Shown here in pieces: positions 33,301 through 42,575 of a stretch of 64,000 nucleotides of DNA; within the stretch, counting starts at the first letter, position 1; the number at the start of each line of letters is the position of its first letter. Both the position numbers and the translations under genes were made by a program. This stretch comes from Onthophagus taurus (taxonomy: Eukaryota; Arthropoda; Insecta; Coleoptera; Scarabaeidae): positions 23,131,001-23,195,000 of the forward strand of contig NC_091972.1 in the NCBI RefSeq assembly GCF_036711975.1. The letters are read 5' to 3'. Below the pieces are notes generated by a model. It did no database searches and was not told where the DNA came from. It saw only the letters and a list, made by a program, of their open reading frames with translations.

Positions 33301-36300
33301 GCGTTATCGAAACGTGTATGCGAATACCGACGTTTTATACCGTGGTAACATTAACCGATTGTAACGTACTGTCTTTATCGCAGATGGAGTATGCAAGGTT
33401 GGCCACTAAATATCCAGATTTTGGTGCTTCAATTAGCGAAGCTTTGGAATACACGATTTCGGGGGAGAAAATAAATCAGATACAGAGTACTAATCGCGAG
33501 GTTGATATGTTAAAAGTGGATGTTAAGGATCAATTATGCAGGAAATTTAATGTTAAGACTACTCTAGAAAAGATGCGTTACTCCAGCGAATTTGGAACTT
33601 TAATGTTTTTCATGAAGTTTATCATAATGCGGCGCACTTTCCCCACAAATGGTAAATTCATTTTTTATTGGGAATGGTCCAGATTGATTTTCGCGTTTGC
33701 CACAAATATCTTTACCAGATATGCTTACACCGCAGATACATCTTTCCCTTATTACTTCTGTTTGTGCATGGATATGACAGCTTGGGTCGACATCTATGTA
33801 AGACACCACGTTTGCTACTACAACGATAAAGGAACTGAAGTTAGCCATCCGGCAAAAACTTACATTCATTATTGGACCAACGGATTATTAATAGACATGC
33901 TTTCTTGCGCACCCATCGATTATTTATTCGGCCAACCATCTACTAAACCTTATTTAAAATTAAACCGATTTTTGCAACTATATCGCCCCCTTCGTTTAAT
34001 GAAATACATAAACGACAACAACATATCACGCTCGAAATTGTACGATTTGTTTAAATATATTCCTTTCGTTTTTGTAACGATCGATTTTATGAGCACCATC
34101 GCTACATACTTAACATGCGCATCTCCAATCAACATAAACCTCGAAAATGTATCTTGCACCGCTGAACATTGGGCCAAATTACATTTGAATAATACGAATC
34201 TTTCGCCACAACTCAAATTACATACAGCAAGTCTCATTGTTACCGCTACATCCCTCACGGTGGTTAGTTTCCATCGTGTCTATTTAAGTTCGAAACAAGA
34301 ACTTCTCAACGCTGGGTTTTTCATAATATTTGGGCACATATTTTTCGTGTGGATGGCTGCTCGATTGGTATCGAATAGTTTCTACAATGAAACTGACTTA
34401 ATCGCTTACCAAGAAGCGATGAGGCACTTATTAACATTCGTTGCTGCAAGAAAAATCGATAAGAACATAAAAAACGAGATCATCGCGTATTACGAGTTTA
34501 TGTGGAAAAAAACAAAAGGAAAAGATTTGATGGTGCTATTAAACGCTTTTAGTACCGCCATTAAAGAAGATATTCTATACGACATGTTCGGAAAGGCTCT
34601 GAATACATCATCAACTTTTCTAACAGCACCCAAATCCTTCTTCAAAAGCTTATTATTAGAATCAACTTATGAAGTATACGTACACAAAGGAATTATTTAT
34701 AGAGTTAACGACGTGCACGGTTACATCTACATCCTTCTCAAAGGTACCATTGATGTTCTTGGGGCCGATTACAACAAACTGCTTATATTATCCCCCGGAA
34801 GTATTTTTGGAAACTTAGATAACGTTCTTCGAAGCAGACAAACATTGACTATGATCGCAAAAGGGCACGTTGAAGTATTAAAAATAGCTTCGCTACAATA
34901 TCACGTCGTGATATCAAAGTATCCCCAAATTATGCGATTTTACACTAAATTAACTAGGTTTAACGTGGATTACATCGAAAATCACGATGAAGATCTTATG
35001 CATAAATACTCAACCATGACAATGCAGTCAATTGCCTCATTAACTCCTTCCGGAGGTAAATGGCGCCGATCTTCAAAATCAAGTAGAATGTCAGATAAAG
35101 TCGATATATTATCATTAAGTAAAATGAGCGCCACACAAAATTACTCAAAAGTTTTTAGGGTGATCAAAAATAATGGTTGGATTAAATTTATTCGCTTATC
35201 AATTATTTGTATAAGTTGCTTCTTTGGATTTCATTTAGAAATATATCAATTAGGAAATTACGACGATAACGTCATAGTGATCTGCCTCTTATATTTCTGC
35301 GACTTATTGTATTTGGGAAAAATGTATCTTGACTTTTTCACCAGCTATGTCGACGACACCGGATTAATCGTAACCGATTTATTCTTAATAAAAAAGCGCT
35401 ACATGAGCCAACCGTTTGGATTTTATTTCGATTTGGTCGCCCTAATTCCTGCCGAATTATTTTCATTGGGCTTTATCACTCAATCGTACTTTTGGATCAT
35501 ATGGACATGGTTCAGAAAAAATCGCTTAATAAAAGTAATATATTATTTTTATTTATTGAAAGTAAGCAAAGCTAAATTACACGTAAACGTAAAAATTGTC
35601 AGCATCATCCATATAATATCCTGGTTAACAATCCTCCTTCAAACAATGAGCATTCTATTATTAATGTCCCATATCATTGAAAACACCAACCACGAAGACA
35701 AACTCTCGCTTTTAATCAATTCGTTTGAAATGATAACTTATGCAGCTTCCGGTACAGCTCTTACAGAGGCACCATTCACGTTTACCATCTATTCGATAAT
35801 CAGCGTGTTAATAACAATGTTAGTTTGCAAGTTCTTCATCACTTTATTTATAGCGGAATTATGCTCGTTAATCGAAAACGTCTACCAGAACAAAAGCAAG
35901 TATCGTATATACGCTTTATATTTAAAATATCAACTCAGAGAAGAAGATGTTTCCGTACCTCTCCGCAAACGAGTGGGTGAATATCTCAATTTACTTTGGA
36001 TTCATCATCGAGGATTTCAATATCCAAGCCTATTAAACCAAGCGCCTTATTACTTAAAAGAAGCCATTTTAAACGCAATGTATGGTTTCCATTTACGTAG
36101 ACATCCCCTCATTAAACACTGCCATACAGATCTTATCAGACAAATGTCGGCCACGTTCGACGTCTTAATATTCTTTCCGGGAAATTTTGTTGCTTACATT
36201 GGGGATATCGACGGATGCATGTATTTCATACATAAAGGAGAAATTCAAGTATTAATCGAAGACAGTTTGCAGCATGAAAATGCTGTAGACGTGTTACGAA

Positions 36301-36488
36301 CTGGAGATTGTTTTGGATTAGATCAGGGATTGTATAAAAATTGCGGACATGATTATAGTTACAAAGTAACAAAAAAATCTATTGTTATCGCACTTAATAA
36401 AGACAAATGGTTTCATTTACTTAAATTTTTTCCCGCTTCAAAGACCGTTTTGTTCGATCTTAGGAATGCATACATGGATAATTATTAA
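30381..36488 (+). CDS. Four-repeat cyclic-nucleotide-gated-channel-like protein (pseudotetramer)
   Basis: One uninterrupted frame of 2035 residues. The start is an AAAATG context with an in-frame TAA 30 bp upstream. Four repeats of about 500 residues each have a 6TM-like region, a pore loop, a C-linker and a CNBD-like domain. Repeat 1: S1 about 53-72, S4 with Arg163/165/169/172, filter TGKGFG (241-246), CNBD about 375-500 with Gly-Glu kept (Glu442). Repeat 2: TM from ~590, filter STFLGN near 785-790, CNBD ~930-1050. Repeat 3: S4 Arg1196/1202/1205/Lys1208, filter VVSFH near 1292-1296, CNBD ~1430-1530. Repeat 4: TM from ~1600, filter AASGTA near 1788-1793, CNBD ~1930-2030. The architecture matches CNGK channels of sea-urchin sperm and aquatic animals, but only repeat 1 keeps GFG and no CNBD keeps the phosphate-binding RTA motif. 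Between repeats 3 and 4 is a Ser-rich linker with a PKA-like RRSS (1562-1565). Plasma-membrane location is inferred. Confidence 0.95.
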   Translation: MFEDNYSDEVTGPTLRIDVPSLSTQKARSITSEKVFGDLGWKNLLLVQFQRPFTFAIYVGIIASYCIIVFEAGLSFSILQNETPLEVYITKTKGVIYAFDAFFFMDVMFMIIFKNTEWPEYSHRFKARNAGILIMEMCSLIPIDGIYYAIAVKKKPSSVNFLRLRYVFRIIRIFYDQRIPSAMTKEQSLIINTEKLLITVGVMCCTLAALVLPYICELKCFPEELDNVMYYYLYVASEKITGKGFGKVYFHANLNKGFAIQVFNYIGFMAYLVMGYIVSKAICMYISNDNHVYSYLTKYKTIKDELNNWRKRNLAMWRMHDECLVRTIEAYYRLIWTKKRWCVTMAFTQEVLPKVMFKDVYLDMSWNGFKHSHLFKNQEVHFLREVATYMNHLVCAPGELLYGRDREKQGMFYIKTGIVQVLSEENGETPIISFSGGTCLGESTLIIGYDSNWSVMCKTYCEISFLKRSDFIKVSLIYPREYHRLITTISRRYLKARRYRELSEYQWEKLLITNPDTVIMIWLKKTLHQLVENETIYKQDDSFREEELVFCPDYLNLLVITEDIELVIDMIFLKTTFPAIFQPESVVLDGWNIFISIIALIIFLFYPCYALYCGTITHATHVLILSIITFICLTDLYIQSSTAVRTKDTLLTTIPSIIYNRLTNTGFLVDLFSSIPISIFFILMNNQVSYETLVLTEIHKLLKIYRLNFTFSKLEMLRITNKMVLKYFKVFLVDFFLFYYTALVLYYVICNSTSRGCPKEYLNLIVEYFDDSQFNVLLHLFTVASTFLGNMTFTDLLKFIKYDQVGIVIAVQFLYAFCSVFVLAYICIMETLRDKEVHQYKEFVATVDVVLKDLNVSSGLQRRISLYLTDQFWDNKGLHLLNPMLFKNNMSNNLYSLMNQIRYEKLLHDLPLLADLEETIIIDFSRKLKVTHYPPGEVITYAGEVCKEMHVIEVGFCQVLGSQNKILHPSESFCVIETCMRIPTFYTVVTLTDCNVLSLSQMEYARLATKYPDFGASISEALEYTISGEKINQIQSTNREVDMLKVDVKDQLCRKFNVKTTLEKMRYSSEFGTLMFFMKFIIMRRTFPTNGKFIFYWEWSRLIFAFATNIFTRYAYTADTSFPYYFCLCMDMTAWVDIYVRHHVCYYNDKGTEVSHPAKTYIHYWTNGLLIDMLSCAPIDYLFGQPSTKPYLKLNRFLQLYRPLRLMKYINDNNISRSKLYDLFKYIPFVFVTIDFMSTIATYLTCASPININLENVSCTAEHWAKLHLNNTNLSPQLKLHTASLIVTATSLTVVSFHRVYLSSKQELLNAGFFIIFGHIFFVWMAARLVSNSFYNETDLIAYQEAMRHLLTFVAARKIDKNIKNEIIAYYEFMWKKTKGKDLMVLLNAFSTAIKEDILYDMFGKALNTSSTFLTAPKSFFKSLLLESTYEVYVHKGIIYRVNDVHGYIYILLKGTIDVLGADYNKLLILSPGSIFGNLDNVLRSRQTLTMIAKGHVEVLKIASLQYHVVISKYPQIMRFYTKLTRFNVDYIENHDEDLMHKYSTMTMQSIASLTPSGGKWRRSSKSSRMSDKVDILSLSKMSATQNYSKVFRVIKNNGWIKFIRLSIICISCFFGFHLEIYQLGNYDDNVIVICLLYFCDLLYLGKMYLDFFTSYVDDTGLIVTDLFLIKKRYMSQPFGFYFDLVALIPAELFSLGFITQSYFWIIWTWFRKNRLIKVIYYFYLLKVSKAKLHVNVKIVSIIHIISWLTILLQTMSILLLMSHIIENTNHEDKLSLLINSFEMITYAASGTALTEAPFTFTIYSIISVLITMLVCKFFITLFIAELCSLIENVYQNKSKYRIYALYLKYQLREEDVSVPLRKRVGEYLNLLWIHHRGFQYPSLLNQAPYYLKEAILNAMYGFHLRRHPLIKHCHTDLIRQMSATFDVLIFFPGNFVAYIGDIDGCMYFIHKGEIQVLIEDSLQHENAVDVLRTGDCFGLDQGLYKNCGHDYSYKVTKKSIVIALNKDKWFHLLKFFPASKTVLFDLRNAYMDNY

Positions 36489-36538
36489 TAATTAAGATGT
36501 TAATTATTTTTTGAATTATATAAATTGTATCGAATATA

Positions 36539-36544
36539 AATAAA
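36539..36544 (+). promoter_or_regulatory. Polyadenylation signal for the channel gene
   Basis: AATAAA lies about 50 bp after the stop codon of the channel ORF, in an AT-rich 3' flank. No genomic poly-A tract follows, so the sequence gives no direct sign of recent retroposition. Confidence 0.6.
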
Positions 36545-36549
36545 TTGAT

Positions 36550-37040
36550 TCCCTTGTTACCTTTGCTAGTTTAAATATCCGGTTATTAGCAAGTCCTTGA
36601 GTGATCAGATTGGACTTAGCACCTTTTATTCTGTCTTATCTTGTACCGATGAGTGTGAAATCAATTATTTTCAAAGAACATCGATGACCTGAAATGAAAA
36701 ATTCAGCAAGGGATAAGTTCAAATAGTAATAATTAATAGCAGGTACGCTTCTTTTTCAACAACATTTTTTTGTACAACATAATACAAAACTTCTTCTTGA
36801 CCGTGAAAATGTGTGCCACTGTATAAGAGTTAGTTTAACACTCCATCAATATCATATTGATGAGCGTTTTACAAACGTTGTTATGTTTACAACAAAATTT
36901 TGATTTACACGAATTGTTATGACATAAATTTATTGAATAGATTTTGTGTGCAGGATTTCAATACTTTTCTAAATGAACTGAAGCCAGTGCTTCTAGTTTA
37001 AACCTCGTTTTCTACGTTACTCTAGAATATAGTTATTTTG
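36550..37040. other. No gene recognised
   Basis: AT-rich 3' flank of the channel gene, up to a LINE. Confidence 0.4.
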
Positions 37041-38745
37041 TAGTGAATACAAGAGTTAGATTGACGCTAGGAATTATTTTTGGCGGTAAATTTAAATTCA
37101 CATTTCACTATTTATTGACTATACAGGTGTCCCCTATCTTTCGCATCAGAGCATTATACGGTTGTAGGATACATTATTCTGAAGCGATTTTTCTAATAAT
37201 TTTTTTTCAAAATGTTGTTTCGAAAATGTCCAATAGCGGATTCACGAAGAGAAACGTGTTATGAGCATCGCGGCGATGCCGCCAAGTTACGAAGACGATC
37301 GACTCCGAAGGATTCTGGCCCTGGTTTGTCCATTGATGGGATTTCGGATAAACTTTTTATCAATGAGCATCTTACCCAAGCGAACAAAATCCTCTTTGGG
37401 AGAACCAAGATGGTCAGGGAGAAGAAGTACAAATATGTATGGATCCGTGACTGCAAAATATTTGTGTGGAGAGAGGATGACTCACGCCCCATCTTAATAA
37501 GATCCACGGGTGACATTGATAAGCTTTCATTTGTCATTTGTCTTATGTCTTTCTTTACAACTTACTTGTTAATGTTCAATGACTCCTCTTTCGTGTTACT
37601 ACCAAAACGTGCGAGGTCTTCGCACTAAACTGGTTGATATGTATAATGGCCTTCGTGAATACCTTTCACCAAGGTATTCACTCTGCCGAAGGCTTTCCCT
37701 GTTATTACAGAGTTTTCGTGGTGGTGGCGTGTTGATTGCGGCGGCATCTTCCCTGTCTGTCCTTCCGCAATCAACATGGCTTGTGGACCTTAAGGCAGTG
37801 TGTGTTACTCTACCGACCGGTTCTATTACTTTACACATTTGCTGCGTTTATATTCCTCCTTCTGATCATAATGCATTGTTTAATTTTATTAATGAAATTG
37901 ATTTAATTATTGAAAGCCATCCTAATGACAAATTCTTGATTTTTGGCTATTTTAACCTAGCTGATATTCGCTGGTCGGCCGATCTCGCTTCTTCTGTTCG
38001 TTTGGGTGAGTTTCTGGATGCCCTCGCCTTATGTGGTCTCAACCAATTTAATTTTCGCATGAATGCCTTTCAGAACACTTTCGATTTAATTTTCGCTCAT
38101 TTTTCTAATATATCTTCTATTTCATTAAGCACTCATCCTCTGATTCCCGAGGATAGTGTTGATATCACTTTAGAATTCGTCTGCTCTTTAGAAATATCAC
38201 CCCGCCTTCCTGCTGAATCTTCTAACGTGTTTAACTTCAGACGTGCTAATTTCTCTGACATTGATTCGTACCTCTCTACTATTAACTGGGATACAGAGCT
38301 AAATACTCGTGAAGTAGACCCTGCTGTTAATTTCTTCTATTATCATTTAAATTTTGTCATTCAAAAATTTACACCGATCAAACGCAAATTCACTTGTGCT
38401 TTTCCGATGTGGTTTTCGCGAGATACTCTCAGAGTGATCAGAGAAAAGCGAAGGGCTCATGTTAAATGGAAACGGTATGGAAACCAAATAGATTACTTGA
38501 CTTTTTCATTATTGCGAGGGCGTTCCAAGTTTCTCATTCGGTGCGAGTATGGGAAGTATGTTGGTGGTGTCGAGAGCAGTATTAAAGCTGATCCTAAATA
38601 CTCTTGGTCTTATATTAAAGATAAGAAAGGCGCAGATACAATTCCTACACCTATGACATTTGACAACAAATGTATGATTGCATCTTTTAGTGAAATCTTA
38701 CTGAGTGTTGCAGCTATTCCTTCTTCCGGTGATACAACAGAACTG
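37041..38745 (+). mobile_element. LINE: end of ORF1 and endonuclease, inactive
   Basis: The frame 37212-37560 is the C-terminal part of a LINE ORF1 (LFINEHLTQANKILFGRTKM, then EKKYKYVWIRDCKIFVWRED). The following frame (37579-38760) is an endonuclease and linker: SCYYQNVRGLRTK at the start, then GGGVLIAAASSLSV, HICCVYIPPSDHN and FLIFGYFNLADIRW. The canonical GDFN is GYFN here and the later SDH motif is not intact, so the nuclease is dead even though the frame is open for 394 codons. At about 38745 it is interrupted by a Tigger fragment. The RT domain is not found beyond. Confidence 0.85.
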
Positions 38746-39690
38746 AGCAAACTGTTTTTATAGTACAATTTGGTAAGCCTTAAAATATTTTGGTTCATGG
38801 GTTGTATTAAAGACGTAACATTATGAGGTAAGAATTTTACAAAGATCATCCCATCTTTAGTCCTCAGTTCTGTTGCTGGTGGATGGAACGGCGCGTTATC
38901 CACAAGGAGAATTGTTTTCTGAAGTATCTCGTGAGCACGCAGAAAACATCTCACCTACGAATTGTAGAATATAATTTTGAAATATAATCAGCCTTATGAA
39001 ACAAATGGTAGAAAAAAAAAAGTTCCTAAAACACCTTGGATTTTTTGATGTCTCTATCACTAGGGGTTTCAGCTTATGTAAGTCAGAAACATTTACACAA
39101 CCCATAAATGTCAGTTGTTGCTTGGAAATTTTTAGTTCAGGAGCAGTTTTTTCTGCTAATAAGACATAAGATTTGTCAGGCAATAAGCGCCAATGCAATC
39201 CTGTCCCATTAGCATTATAAATCTGATACCGCTTTAGGTCATGCTCTTGAATCATACGTTTTAGATCCTCTTTAAAAGGATCTACTGCATCTGGGTTAAC
39301 GTATAATTTCTCCCCTGCGATTTTCACAAAACCTTAAGCCTTAAAGGTGTTTAAGTCTTTGCAGCCAACCATCACTGAAAGGCCCTGGAAGTATCAATAT
39401 TCAACTGATACTTCAATGATAACGAAAATGCCTTTAGTTTCAGCATATTTTCCGAAATTCGTGAATTCTGTTCTCTTTCTTTAAGAAACCAGTTGTACAA
39501 TTTCTCTTCTAAAAGTGGAAATGCAAACTTTTTCAAGATTCATTTTTTTGATGGTTTTAGCGTGTGAGTTATCGTATACAATAAGTTTTTAATTTTTGTC
39601 TATACCACAAATTGTTGATTTTGAAACTCCATATTTTTTAGATAACGTCGTGACTCAAAGATTTCTTTAATTTTGACAGAAAGGCACAAT
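38745..39690 (-). pseudogene. Tigger/jerky-like transposase fragment
   Basis: Minus strand 39327-39010 holds the start of the DDE core (KRYQIYNANGTGLHWRLLPD; the usual NADETGL is NANGTGL). Minus strand 38954-38750 holds the later core (ILQKTILLVDNAPFHPPATE, then FLPHNVTSLIQPMNQNILRL). N-terminal HTH parts lie further right, to about 39690, with stops. Both the first and last catalytic positions look mutated. It is inserted at the end of the LINE endonuclease frame. Confidence 0.82.
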
Positions 39691-39949
39691 GCACTTGTTC
39701 GCACCATCGAAGATCCACGCTATTCACACTATACGGCGTTCAATGTTAATAATTTCGTGTTCACACCATCGCCAGGATCTCATTACCTTATCTCATTATT
39801 ATAATTTCAATAAATCAATAATTCCATTAATTCATTCAATGTTATCTTTTATTTTATTATATCATCATCATCCTACGGCGCTACACCTCTTGGTGAGATT
39901 TGGCTTATTTAACAATCGGCCTCCACTCCATTAAGTTCTCTCACTCTCT
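39330..39949. other. Tigger 5' remnants, then no gene
   Basis: To about 39690 there are scraps compatible with the N-terminal half of the neighbouring Tigger fragment. From there to 39950 nothing was recognised. Confidence 0.4.
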
Positions 39950-41000
39950 AATTTTGAACGTACAGCTTCTTTATGTCGTTAGTCACACCGCACCGTCTAT
40001 CCATCTTGTTCTAGGTCTTCCCCTATTTCTTGGTATATCTGGTTTGCTCGCAAATACTTTCTTTGCTTTCTTGGTTTCACTCATTCTTAAGATGATGGAA
40101 AGTCTTGTCTGAAGTCGATGAACATTAAATGCAGATCTTTGTTATATTCATAATATTTCGCCATACTCTGTTCCAGAACAAATTGTTGATCAATCGTAGA
40201 TCTTCCATTCCGGAATCCGCATTCCTATTACCCTATCGGCAATTATTCTTATTCTTTCATAAACGATGTTGGATAAAGTTTTATAGGCGGTGTTTAGCGG
40301 AATAATCGGCCTATAGTTTCCTCAACTTAATTTATCACCCTTTTTGTATACTGGGCATATAAGATCAGGTTTTCAGTACTCCAGAATTACCTCATTTTGC
40401 CATATGTTTCATATTACTTACAGGATGTAGTAAAATGGACAAAAATAAGAAAGAAAAGGTGCATGGAGCATGTGGAAAGAATGGATGAGAGGAGTATGGA
40501 CGACCAAAAGGAAAAAGATCACAAGGACGACCGTCCAAGAGATGAGCATAGAGCTGGTTCTTTTTGTGTGCGGAATAAAGTCCAAGTCCAAACATAAGGC
40601 TTGACAAACAGGAATGCATCTAAACAACTGGATTGGACCCAAAAAGCTTAAGTAATTTGCAATACGTGGATGATAGAATTCTTATTTCGGATAGCCTTGA
40701 AGAGATGAAACTAGTGCTGAACGACTAAAGGAAGTGCGCAAGAGTCGGGCTAAATATCAACGTGGAGAAATCAAAATTTATGACAAATCTTGTTCCCAAC
40801 TCTAACATCAACATTGGGGATAATGAGATTGAGAGGGTTGACAGCTATGTATATCTTGGCCATGAGGTTCGCGTATCGAGAGATAATTAAACAACCCAAT
40901 TAAACAAAAAGAATACACTCACGTGGGCAGCCTACGGGAAACTTAAAGACATCTTCAAGAGCTATATTCCGATATACAAGGTGTCATTTTGTTGTAAGCG
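39950..41000. mobile_element. RTE-like LINE pieces in opposite orientations
   Basis: Minus strand 40395-40090: early RT (DLICPVYKKGDKLS, then NYRPIIPLNTAYKTLSNIVY), with a tail-like scrap near 39990 (DRRCGVTNDIKKLY). Plus strand 40425-40650: C-terminal tail (RCMEHVERMDERSMDDQ). Plus strand 40650-41000: RT after the catalytic motif (NLQYVDDRILISDSLEEMK, then VGLNINVEKSKFM, then VDSYVYLGHEV). The order and strands are scrambled, so this is at least two insertions or an inversion of the same LINE type. Confidence 0.7.
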
Positions 41001-41087
41001 ATACTTTTTGAATAACTGGAAACCAACTCAATGTTTTGTTTGGATTCTATCATTTTATTGAAATTTGGACTTGTACAATTTGTTTAG

Positions 41088-41480
41088 TCACTTTTTGAAA
41101 GTGATGTCTACTAGGTGGCTTCCCCCAGCTGTCACCACAAAATCGGCCCTTTTTTCGACGCTTTTCATCACTTTTGCGAGTGTTTCGAGCGTTATTTCGG
41201 CGATTTCTTGGCGTGTGTTGGCCTTAAGTTGCTCGAGAGTGTCTGGCTTGTTGACATAAAACTGTCTCTTAAAGTTCGATGTTGCCAAAGAACCACTAGC
41301 ATTGAATTTCCCCACGAAACTTCGAATTGTCTTGGCTGTGGGCGTTGGACGACCGCGAAATTTTAGTCTGTACACGCGTTGAGCAAGCGTAACAGAGGAA
41401 CTTTTATGGATATAAATTTTCACAATTTCTGCATGTTCTCTAGATGTGTGGTTAAAATTGTACTACAATGACGATTCCAA
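41088..41480 (-). mobile_element. mariner internal-deletion derivative with intact 111-residue frame
   Basis: A single minus-strand frame (41423-41088) joins the N-terminal DNA-binding region of a mariner transposase (VTLAQRVYRLKFRGRPTPTA, then KTIRSFVGKFNASGSL) directly to the C-terminal tail (YVNKPDTLEQLKANTRQEIA, then KVMKSVEKRADF, then GGSHLVDITFKK). The whole catalytic core is missing, without a frameshift or stop. The junction is near residue 54-58 (NFKRQFYVNK). Confidence 0.82.
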
Positions 41481-42575
41481 TGCGCCACCAAACATGGCGA
41501 TTTGACAGGAGGCTCAAAGTAACGCAAAGATAGATGGAGAGGTCGATGCTGAGTGTAACCCTGAGGGACCACATACTAAATGAAGACCTATGAAGAAGAA
41601 CTGGCATAAATGATGTGGTCAACATTGTAGCAAAGCTCGATGAAAATAATCATAATAACTTGATCTAATCTAAATTACGACAGATTCGTCTGATGATAAT
41701 TTATAGTTTTCGATCGTTGGCAATTCCTCGTCTTCAACGTCCATTTCATCATCTTCCTCTTCATTTTTTTCGAAATCTAATGTACAGGTGTTTCATAATA
41801 TATGCGCAGGACTTCAGGATGTGGTGGCTTTTTTTTGAGTAGGGTATATAAATATATAATAAGTATATAGTATATATAAATATATCTCTGTGTGGGTGGG
41901 ACACAGAGATATTTAGTTTTTAATACAAATATTATACAATGTATAATACTGTTATTTTCTGTTTGCTAATCGAATAGTTGGATTATTAATTTGTTGATTT
42001 ATTATTTTTCTTGTTCTGTCTTGCAAAATTAATGTCCGTGTAACCAGAGAAACTTCTTTTTCCCTAGTTTAAACGTAAAACACATCTAGAATAATTTGAA
42101 TCAGCAAAGTTTGAGTTATTTTAGATTGTTCTATGTGTTTTAATTCTTATTGTGTAATTTAAAACTACTGACGCAAGAGTTACTGACAGATACTACCAAA
42201 AACTTTAATTTTCAAAGAGTAAAGTGTCCTTTATAGAGTTGTTCTAGTGAAAATAATAGCTGTTATAGATTGCTTTAGGTATAATAAGTATATATTTGTA
42301 ATATGGAATTGGAAATAGAAAAACTATGGTCACAGTAATCAACTAGACATTTTGGCAGCCAAACCTATTTTTAGTTATAACTTCGTAATGATGTATCCCA
42401 GAATTTTGATTTTCTAGAACAATAACTAGAACAACCCAGAATATCAAAGAAAATCTAATGTTTCCAAAAATGGGGGGCTAGTCAAAAAACCGTTTTTTTC
42501 GGTTTTTCTCGCCGAGTTTTTATTTTTTCCATTTGCCGCTTTGGAACAATGTAGAACAATTCTAGAACAATCTAG
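41481..42575. other. No gene recognised; AT microsatellite and a TAGAACAA repeat
   Basis: A TA-rich microsatellite covers about 41845-41890. A short minus-strand acidic frame (EEEDDEMDVEDEELPTIENY, 41790-41680) ends in a stop but has no recognisable context. A degenerate TAGAACAAT repeat occupies 42415-42575, abutting the hAT element. Confidence 0.5.

Noticed and set aside
32634..34258. Minus-strand open frames of 87-102 residues inside the channel gene
   Set aside because: Antisense shadows of the 2035-codon frame; no domain of their own.
30381..36488. Four-domain voltage-gated Na/Ca channel
   Set aside because: Each repeat is followed by a C-linker and a CNBD-like domain, and the S4 segments are short in charge; this fits the CNG/EAG superfamily, not Nav/Cav.
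37043..37264. 73-residue plus-strand frame upstream of the LINE
   Set aside because: Overlaps the LINE ORF1 region out of frame; no support.
41680..41790. Acidic minus-strand peptide as a host exon
   Set aside because: Low complexity, no splice sites and no neighbouring coding sequence to join.
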